Assembly (NCBI GenBank): GCA_023415725.1
Contig: JAEZJR010000050.1
Span: 1 to 15,133 of the forward strand
Direction: 5' to 3'
Length of the DNA: 15,133 bases
DNA from: Acidobacteriota bacterium
Lineage (GTDB): Bacteria > Acidobacteriota > Blastocatellia > Pyrinomonadales > Pyrinomonadaceae
The notes under the pieces were generated by a model. It was not told the origin of the DNA. It saw only the letters and a program-made list of their open reading frames with translations, and ran no database searches. Made by a program: the position numbers and the translations under genes. Positions within the stretch are counted from its first letter, which is position 1. Each line of letters opens with the position of its first letter. Positions 1-5,830 of the stretch are shown piece after piece.

Positions 1-80
1 CGGGTGACGAAATAGATGACGAAGCTGCTGATCGCGATCGCGGCAACGAACCAAAGGAAGATCTTGAAGAAAAGCTTCAT
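1..80 (-). CDS. Sensor histidine kinase, N-terminal fragment (runs off the window)
   Basis: Only the first 26 codons are present, reading MKLFFKIFLWFVAAIAISSF and then a few more hydrophobic residues before the window ends. This is one N-terminal membrane segment with a short basic start, as in CpxA/EnvZ-type sensor kinases. The ATG overlaps the stop of the upstream response regulator gene by four bases (ATGA at 80-77), so the two are very probably co-transcribed and translationally coupled. No kinase domain is visible; the assignment rests on gene order (response regulator followed by an overlapping membrane protein) and on the N-terminal segment. Confidence is high that a gene starts here and moderate that it is the cognate kinase. 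Confidence 0.7.
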   Translation of the reverse strand, partial: MKLFFKIFLWFVAAIAISSFVIYFVT

Positions 81-757
81 ACGAGCGTGTAAATGTATCC
101 GACCGACCGCACCGTCTTGATGCGTTCACTGCCGTCGGGGCGATTGCCGAGCTTTTTACGCAAATTCGAGATGTGCATATCCAGGCTGCGGTCGTAAGGC
201 GACAGTTCGCGATCGAGCACACGAAGGCTGAGATCTTCCTTCTTGATGACCTTGCCCGCTTCGATAAGGAGATGCTTCAGCAGATCGAATTCGACGGACG
301 TTAGGATGATCTCCTCACCGTCAAGCTTCGCGGTGCGGGCAGTATCGGAGATCTCGATGTCGTCGACGACGATCTTTTCGCGTTCCGTGTCGTCGCCCTG
401 CACCCGCCGCAAGATCGCCCTGAGGCGGGCAACGAGTTCGCGCGGGTTAAAGGGTTTCGGCAGGTAATCGTCGGCACCGCTTTCGAGGCCTACGATGCGT
501 TCCATATCGTCACCGCGTGCGGTCAGCATCAGGACCGGCAACGTGGAATCCGTGCGGAGATTCTTTAACACCTCGAAGCCGTTCATCTTGGGCATCATCA
601 CATCGAGGATCGCGAGGTCGTATTTGCCCGAGCGTGCTTCGCTCAGCCCACTCGCCCCGTCGTGAACCACCGATGTTTCGAACCCCTCAACGGAGAGGTA
701 CTCGGATACCAGTTCGCAAAGCTCTTCGTCGTCGTCTATGATCAGGACCTTGTTCAT
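77..757 (-). CDS. OmpR/PhoB-family response regulator, CpxR-like
   Basis: A 226-residue two-domain response regulator. Residues 1-115 form the receiver domain, with the acidic pocket in IIDDDE (residues 6-11), the phospho-acceptor D52 in LDVMMPKMNG, T79 and the conserved K101 in the LPKPF motif. Residues about 130-224 form the winged-helix DNA-binding domain, ending with the usual VRSVGYIY strand. The receiver closely resembles E. coli CpxR, especially LDVMMPK, VLMLTARG, GLESGADDYLPKPFN and RELVARLRAILRR. It precedes and overlaps a membrane protein start that should be its kinase. By family it binds DNA as a phosphorylated dimer and controls envelope-related genes. A CpxR-box-like repeat lies about 45-60 bases upstream of its ATG. 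There is no clear Shine-Dalgarno before the ATG. CpxR-like is a similarity call; orthology is not established. Confidence 0.93.
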   Translation of the reverse strand: MNKVLIIDDDEELCELVSEYLSVEGFETSVVHDGASGLSEARSGKYDLAILDVMMPKMNGFEVLKNLRTDSTLPVLMLTARGDDMERIVGLESGADDYLPKPFNPRELVARLRAILRRVQGDDTEREKIVVDDIEISDTARTAKLDGEEIILTSVEFDLLKHLLIEAGKVIKKEDLSLRVLDRELSPYDRSLDMHISNLRKKLGNRPDGSERIKTVRSVGYIYTLV

Positions 758-769
758 TTAACAAGTTAG

Positions 770-775
770 ATTCTA
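770..775 (-). promoter_or_regulatory. Candidate -10 element for the response regulator operon
   Basis: On the minus strand TAGAAT lies 12 bases upstream of the regulator ATG. A 17-base spacing upstream gives CAAACA, a poor -35, which would fit an activator-dependent promoter with the CpxR-box-like repeat just upstream. A start site about seven bases downstream would leave an almost leaderless mRNA. Inference from sequence only. Confidence 0.3.
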
Positions 776-802
776 CGCGAAAAAGCAGCGGATGTTTGCG
801 TA

Positions 803-817
803 TTTACATTTATTTAC
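803..817 (-). promoter_or_regulatory. CpxR-box-like direct repeat GTAAA-N5-GTAAA
   Basis: The minus strand reads GTAAATAAATGTAAA, two GTAAA half-sites in direct orientation separated by five bases. On the plus strand it is TATTTACA twice with a ten-base period (801-808 and 811-818). This has the form of the published enterobacterial CpxR recognition sequence, and it sits immediately upstream of a gene whose product resembles CpxR. Likely role: autoregulation of the two-component operon. The pattern is visible; binding is inferred. Confidence 0.55.
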
Positions 818-851
818 AGAAGTTAACAGTACTTATACATTGGCACGCCTG

Positions 852-880
852 AAAATAAAAAAGGAGCCGGAGTGGGCTCC
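852..880 (-). terminator. Rho-independent terminator after nagA
   Basis: On the minus strand GGAGCC, a six-base loop (CACTCC) and GGCTCC form a six-pair GC-rich stem followed directly by TTTTTTATTTT. It begins 22 bases after the nagA stop and separates nagA from the two-component operon, implying that operon has its own promoter. Confidence 0.8.
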
Positions 881-902
881 CATCCTGCCGATACGCAGCG
901 TT

Positions 903-2048
903 TTACAATTCCACCAGCCTGCCTCCGACCATCACCATACGTATCTCACCGGATCCATCGATCCCCACCAGGTCCGCTCTCTTACCCACCTCGATAGAGC
1001 CTCGATCGTCGAGATCGAGCAGCCGGGCCGGGTTTTCGGAAGCCATTTTAGATATATCGGCATCTGTTAACCCCAAAGAACGCATCATTTTCGCCGCGTC
1101 GTTCATCGAGATGACAGAGCCGGCGATGCTGCCGCGTTCGTTACGAGTACGGCCGTTCTTGACCGCTATCCGCTCACCCCAGAGCTCGAACTCGCCATCG
1201 CCGAGCCCAGTCGGGGCGACGGAATCGCTTATCAAGAGCGTTCGATCGGGCGTTTTCGTTCTGCATGCGAGTTCCAGCATCCTTGGGTGAACGTGAATGC
1301 CGTCGGCGATGATGTCGAAGGTCGCCTCGGCCTTGGAGAGGGCCCAGCCGGCCACGCCGATATCGCGGTGGTGGACGCCGGACATCGCGTTGAAGAAATG
1401 CGTAACATGCCTGGCACCGGCATCGAAGGCTCGATCAAGGGTTTCGACATCGGCTCGAGTGTGGCCGATCGAGGCGATCCATCCCTGACGAGTCAATTCC
1501 CCAGCGAGTTCGACCCCGCCCTCGATCTCCGGAGCGAATGTCGTCATATGCACGCCTTTCTTAAGCCTCGGCAGCGATCCCACCTCGCTGCCTGTGAACC
1601 GTTTGAAATACTGCGGCCTCAACGCTCCGCACATCTTTTCATTCGCAAAAACCCCTTCGTAATGCACACCCACCGCCTGAGCGATCGGATAAAACTCCTG
1701 GATCTCCATCAACCGGTCGATCACCTCGATCACCCGAGCGTAATTCTCATCCGAATCCGGCACCAGCGTCGGCACCCACGCGGTCACCCCGTTCTTTGCC
1801 AGGAATTCCCCAACCGCGACCAAGCCGTCAACATCAGCCTCATTCACATCCACGCCCACCGCTCCGTGGTTATGAACGTCAATGTATCCCGGGATAATGG
1901 TAAGCCCGGCAGCGTCCCGGACGTCCCCGTCACAAACGCTACAAGTTTCATCGATATACTCGATCCGGCCATCCTCAATGGCAATATCCCAAAACTTGCC
2001 GGCCTCCGCCGACGCGATCGCTGCGTTAGTCCATACGATCTTAATCAT
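903..2048 (-). CDS. nagA: N-acetylglucosamine-6-phosphate deacetylase
   Basis: A 381-residue amidohydrolase of normal NagA length. It hydrolyses GlcNAc-6-P to GlcN-6-P and acetate in the cytoplasm. The family's metal and active-site residues are all visible: H59 and H61 in DVHNHG, E131 in VHYEG, H196 in SIGHT, H217 in VTHFFNAM, H252 in DGIHVHP, and the catalytic D275 in LLISDS. The C-terminus has the amidohydrolase end motif ASENPARLL followed by GSIEVGKRADLV. The usual HLEGPF motif reads HYEGVF here, a mild departure. The gene follows the TonB receptor gene on the same strand with a strong terminator in between, so it may be reached by read-through. NagA takes GlcNAc-6-P from both the kinase and MurQ encoded on the opposite strand, and so completes the salvage route. 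No NagB (GlcN-6-P deaminase) is present in the window. Confidence 0.95.
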   Translation of the reverse strand: MIKIVWTNAAIASAEAGKFWDIAIEDGRIEYIDETCSVCDGDVRDAAGLTIIPGYIDVHNHGAVGVDVNEADVDGLVAVGEFLAKNGVTAWVPTLVPDSDENYARVIEVIDRLMEIQEFYPIAQAVGVHYEGVFANEKMCGALRPQYFKRFTGSEVGSLPRLKKGVHMTTFAPEIEGGVELAGELTRQGWIASIGHTRADVETLDRAFDAGARHVTHFFNAMSGVHHRDIGVAGWALSKAEATFDIIADGIHVHPRMLELACRTKTPDRTLLISDSVAPTGLGDGEFELWGERIAVKNGRTRNERGSIAGSVISMNDAAKMMRSLGLTDADISKMASENPARLLDLDDRGSIEVGKRADLVGIDGSGEIRMVMVGGRLVEL

Positions 2049-2066
2049 CTATCCCAAATTCTAACT

Positions 2067-2100
2067 AAAAAGCCCGCGCCCCTGAATCTGAGGCGCGGGC
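2067..2100 (-). terminator. Rho-independent terminator after the TonB receptor gene
   Basis: On the minus strand GCCCGCGCC pairs with GGCGCGGGC (nine GC-rich pairs, loop of about 11 bases) and is followed by TTTTTAG. It begins 20 bases after the receptor stop. The T-run ends only 18 bases before the nagA ATG, too close to leave room for a normal independent nagA promoter, so it may act as a partial terminator that lowers nagA expression relative to the receptor. Confidence 0.85.
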
Positions 2101-2120
2101 AGTCGGTACCGAAAGGACAG

Positions 2121-5100
2121 TTAGAAGTACAATTTCGCACCGAACTGGAACTCGCGCGGAAGGCGAGCTGAGGTCGGGCGTCCGATGGTCGCGCCCGAAG
2201 ACAACGGGCCCGCCGACGGAAGCGTGGTACCAATACCGGTAAACTGCGTCTGATTGAAGAGGTTGAAAGCCTCACCACGGATCTGTAGATAGAAGGTCCG
2301 TTCCGTGTTGAAGTAGAACTGCTTCATCAGGGCAAGATTCGTCTGGTTGCGTCCGGGCAAGCGTGCGAATGAACGCGGGGCATTACCGAACGAACCCGTC
2401 GCAGCAGGTTCGAACACCGTTGGATCGAAGATGAACGGCAGACCGGTGACCGGATCGATCGACCCCGTAAGTCCGCTGTTCGGGTCACCGACCATGTTCG
2501 GATAAACTCCGCGGCTCTGGCTCAAGGTATCAGCGACCGTAACCCTGGGTACCGGAGCACCGGATTCGATCTGCGTGATACCGGATACCTGCCATCCGCC
2601 AAGGATCGCACGAGCAAATGCGCTTTCCGATTGCCGGAAGAACGGGATCTCGTATACATAGCTGGCACTGAATATGTGCCGACGAGAGGTCCGAGCTTCC
2701 GCGTATTCGGAGCGTGTGTCCAACGGGTTCTGCGGATCGTCCACAGCATCGCGGTCGTTCGTCGAATCCGTCATCGCCTTGCTCAGTGTGTAAGCCGCCG
2801 TGATCGTGAAGCCGCGATCGAGACGGTAAGTGAACGAGTTGAGCCAGCCGTGATAACGCGACCTGGCACTCGTTTCACGGTAGTTGATAGTGGTGTAGCC
2901 GATAAACGGGCGTACCGAACTGCCAGATGTCGTACCCGAAGCTACGACGTTAGCAGGCGAGACGAAGTTGATATTCCGCTGCCTGATTAACTTGTCGCCT
3001 TTCGTCCCGACGTAGCTGGTATCGAATACAGCGTTCCTGAACAGTTCGCGCTGAACGCCCACCGACCACTGCTGGATCTCCGGAGTTGAAAAATCACTCG
3101 CGATCCCTATCGTGGACCGAAGCGGCAGTGTTCCTGGAGGAGCTCCGGCATCGACATCATCATACGTGATCACGCTTGAAGCGGTGCTGGTGAAACTGAC
3201 GTTCGGGTTGAACGCAGGTGTCGTGAATGCGGCCTGCTCGAAGATACCGACCAGCGGCTGATCGTAATAGAGGCCGTATCCAGCACGGACGATCGTCTTG
3301 CCGTCGCTGAAGGGATCCCAGGCGATGCCGACACGCGGGCTGAAGTTATTGTAGTCAGCAGGGTGGATCTTTCGGCCGAATCTAGAGGTCGAACCCGCAA
3401 GAGCGAATCCGTTGTTCGGATCGGAAGAATTGAGAACAAGAGCGGTACAAGCCGTAGTTGTACACACGGCCTTAGACCGGTCATACAATTCCGGATCGAA
3501 GGTGCCAATTTGGTTATCGCGATCCGTCACGGGGACGAAGAACTGATATCGCACTCCGAGGTCCAAAGTGAAGTTGGGCCGGATCTTCCAGGTGTCCTGA
3601 ACGAAGAACTCACGCCGTCCAAAACGTTCGTGAACGCGGAAGTCCGTCGCTGCCTCGCTGTAGCTATTCGCACGGCCCAGGAGGAAGGAAGCAAAGGCGT
3701 ATCCGCCAGTCGTGTTTCCGTTTACCGTTCCACGGGTCTGAATGGTGCTGAATCCGAAGGTCCCCTGCGAGTTGCTTCCCGCGTTCTCGTTCTTGACCTC
3801 CCAGGTCGCTTCACCACCGAACTTGAGGATATGATTGCCTTTTGTCCAAGTCAGCACATTACTGAAACCGGTGCTCGCGTACTCGATGCTGAAGCCCTGA
3901 AGTGCACCGATGTTAGAGAAGGTCGCCCCGGAGATGGTGGGGATCACGTTCTCATTGTTTTCTGGGAAGTATTCCTGGATCGCGTTGGCTCCGGCATAGT
4001 CGGTACGACGGCCGCGGCCCACCAATAAGGAACTAATTTCGTTTCCGGAATAATTGAACTGAAATTGATTAACGAGAGTCGGGCTGAATATCGCCGAATA
4101 ATTGACGGCCAGGACCTTGCCGGGGACTTTCGTTTCCGTCGTCGCGATGCCGGGCAACGCGAACCCGGTGAATAGGCCGCCGAACTCGGTTGTGTCGCTC
4201 GTATCGAGCGTCAAACGGCCAAAGATCTTGTGCGAGCCGTTGAAGTTGTGATCGACACGGAATACCTCCTGCCTGGTGTTGTTGATGTTCGTTTGGCTGG
4301 TCGTAAAACCGTTGATCCCGCTGTTCGGCAACGGGTACGCGGACAACAGTCCGACCGACCGTGGATCGATCAGGTTCGCGGGAAGAATGTTTCCGGCGAA
4401 CGGAACGTTATCGGACCGGAAGATCTGGTTCGCGCGGAGCTGGATAGAATTTCCGGCGGTGTCTACCAGGTTGACCGGCGTGGTACCAGCAGCAGTGCAA
4501 GTCGTCGTCGACGTGCTGTTCACCAAGCCGCCTGACGCGTTCTGGCAAACAAGATTGCCAAGGGTGGCGGAGAAGTCGCCCTGCCTCTGTGCAAGGGTCG
4601 GTACCGTCGCAGAAGCGTTCGAAGTCGCCCGGGTTATGCGGCGAACCTCTTCCGAGACGAAGAAGAACGTCTTATCGCGGCCGTTATAAAGCCACGGTGA
4701 TCCACCGTCGCCGATATTCGGGATTATCACGGGGCCGCTGATAACGCCTCCGAAGTTGTTGTATCGAAGACGCGGAACATCGGCAACAGGCGTTCCGTCG
4801 GCGCGGCGACCGAGGCGGTTGTTGAAGAATGTGTTGGCGTTGAATGCATCGTTTCTGACGAACTCGTAAAGTGTCCCGTGGAAATCATTCCCGCCGCCCT
4901 TCGTGGTGATGATGACCGAACCGCCTCCGGAGCGGCCTACATCGGCCGTGTAGTTGGAAGAAAGCACCTTGAATTCGAGGATTGAATCCACCGTGGGTGT
5001 CGAAAGTAGCGTGATATTGGACCCGATGTCGACGTTGTTGACGCCGTCAACGATGTAGTTTACCGAGTTCCTACGCTGACCGTTGATCGAAACACTCGCG

Positions 5101-5633
5101 CGGCTCGTAAGCCCGAAGTTAGATTCGTCATCGAGGTCGGAGCTTACCCCGGGGATCGTCTCGAGAAGTCGAATGAAGTTTCGGTTGTTCAGCGGAAGTT
5201 CCGTTACCTGATTCCCGGAAACGAGCGTCTGCCCGACGGGACTGTCCTGTATTAGTGGAGGTTCAGACGTGACCGTGACGACTTCTGACGCTGCGCCAAC
5301 CTCGAGGACCACGTCCACCGGCCGGCGGTCGCGGGTCGCGAGCGTGACGTTCACCACCGTTTTCTTGAATCCCGCCTGTTCGACGGCAACAGTGTATTCG
5401 CCGGGCGTAAGCGGGTAAATGGTATACAAACCGTCCGCATTGGATTGCACCTGGCGAGATTGATTTGTTTTAGTGTTCGTGACGACAACCGTCGCATTCG
5501 GCACAACCGCTCCCGCAGGGTCAGTAATCTGTCCGACGATCGTCGCCGAAGTGTCATCCTGGGCAATGGCGGATATTGCCATAACAAGGACAAGTAGACA
5601 CCGCACGAGGGCTGTCAATGAGAATTTTCGCAT
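2121..5633 (-). CDS. TonB-dependent receptor, Oar-like, with N-terminal carboxypeptidase-regulatory-like domain
   Basis: An outer-membrane beta-barrel receptor of 1170 residues from the chosen start. Residues 1-25 are a signal peptide ending AISAIAQ. Residues about 30-112 are a carboxypeptidase-regulatory-like fold (VGQITDPAGAVVPNATV, GLYTIYPLTPGEYTV). Residues 117-122 (EVVTVT) resemble a TonB box. A plug follows at about 130-260 (LPLNNRNFIRLLETIPGV, INGQRRNSVNYIVDGVNNVD). The rest is barrel, ending in the terminal aromatic GAKLYF typical of outer-membrane proteins. The start at 5633 is preferred over an upstream in-frame ATG at 5714 because the signal peptide begins there and AGAGG lies ten bases upstream. 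By family it performs energised uptake across the outer membrane. Its position between the NamZ fusion gene and nagA suggests the cargo is a peptidoglycan fragment or amino-sugar oligomer; the cargo is inference, since Acidobacteriota carry many such receptors. Confidence 0.9.
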   Translation of the reverse strand: MRKFSLTALVRCLLVLVMAISAIAQDDTSATIVGQITDPAGAVVPNATVVVTNTKTNQSRQVQSNADGLYTIYPLTPGEYTVAVEQAGFKKTVVNVTLATRDRRPVDVVLEVGAASEVVTVTSEPPLIQDSPVGQTLVSGNQVTELPLNNRNFIRLLETIPGVSSDLDDESNFGLTSRASVSINGQRRNSVNYIVDGVNNVDIGSNITLLSTPTVDSILEFKVLSSNYTADVGRSGGGSVIITTKGGGNDFHGTLYEFVRNDAFNANTFFNNRLGRRADGTPVADVPRLRYNNFGGVISGPVIIPNIGDGGSPWLYNGRDKTFFFVSEEVRRITRATSNASATVPTLAQRQGDFSATLGNLVCQNASGGLVNSTSTTTCTAAGTTPVNLVDTAGNSIQLRANQIFRSDNVPFAGNILPANLIDPRSVGLLSAYPLPNSGINGFTTSQTNINNTRQEVFRVDHNFNGSHKIFGRLTLDTSDTTEFGGLFTGFALPGIATTETKVPGKVLAVNYSAIFSPTLVNQFQFNYSGNEISSLLVGRGRRTDYAGANAIQEYFPENNENVIPTISGATFSNIGALQGFSIEYASTGFSNVLTWTKGNHILKFGGEATWEVKNENAGSNSQGTFGFSTIQTRGTVNGNTTGGYAFASFLLGRANSYSEAATDFRVHERFGRREFFVQDTWKIRPNFTLDLGVRYQFFVPVTDRDNQIGTFDPELYDRSKAVCTTTACTALVLNSSDPNNGFALAGSTSRFGRKIHPADYNNFSPRVGIAWDPFSDGKTIVRAGYGLYYDQPLVGIFEQAAFTTPAFNPNVSFTSTASSVITYDDVDAGAPPGTLPLRSTIGIASDFSTPEIQQWSVGVQRELFRNAVFDTSYVGTKGDKLIRQRNINFVSPANVVASGTTSGSSVRPFIGYTTINYRETSARSRYHGWLNSFTYRLDRGFTITAAYTLSKAMTDSTNDRDAVDDPQNPLDTRSEYAEARTSRRHIFSASYVYEIPFFRQSESAFARAILGGWQVSGITQIESGAPVPRVTVADTLSQSRGVYPNMVGDPNSGLTGSIDPVTGLPFIFDPTVFEPAATGSFGNAPRSFARLPGRNQTNLALMKQFYFNTERTFYLQIRGEAFNLFNQTQFTGIGTTLPSAGPLSSGATIGRPTSARLPREFQFGAKLYF

Positions 5634-5698
5634 AACGGGCTTTCCTCTTCTGATTTTCTGTTTAGGCAATCGCGAATCCATAACATTTATTTGCACTT

Positions 5699-5720
5699 TT
5701 GGAAGAAAATCCAAATTTTC
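5699..5720. repeat. Overlapping inverted repeats upstream of the TonB receptor gene
   Basis: Two overlapping dyads lie about 70-85 bases upstream of the receptor ATG: TTGGA-N6-TCCAA (5699-5714) and GAAAAT-CCAA-ATTTTC (5705-5720). They sit in the AT-rich leader between the NamZ fusion gene and the receptor and could be an operator. I see no convincing promoter hexamers in this spacer. Confidence 0.3.
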
Positions 5721-5816
5721 GTTATCGATTCAGGCAAACCAATTCCTGGGAGATTCCTACAAATCGTTAAAACTTAATGGGTTGATAGTAGAACGCGAAT
5801 GCTTTGCAAGTTTATA

Positions 5817-5830
5817 AACTGAATTCAGTT
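5817..5830. repeat. 14-base perfect palindrome overlapping the amidase-NamZ stop codon
   Basis: AACTGAATTCAGTT is a perfect palindrome that includes two bases of the stop codon of the upstream minus-strand gene. It adjoins a second short palindrome, GTTTATAAAC (5810-5819). It has too weak a stem and no T-run for a confident terminator; it could be a protein-binding site for the receptor gene downstream. Confidence 0.35.

Noticed and set aside
1287..2171. Long plus-strand open frame opposite nagA
   Set aside because: It is antisense to a NagA with complete active-site motifs; the translation shows no family pattern. Long shadow frames are expected in GC-rich DNA.
5634..5714. 27-codon N-terminal extension of the TonB receptor from an upstream ATG
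   Set aside because: It would bury the signal peptide behind a charged segment, and the internal ATG at 5633 has a good Shine-Dalgarno and begins the signal peptide.
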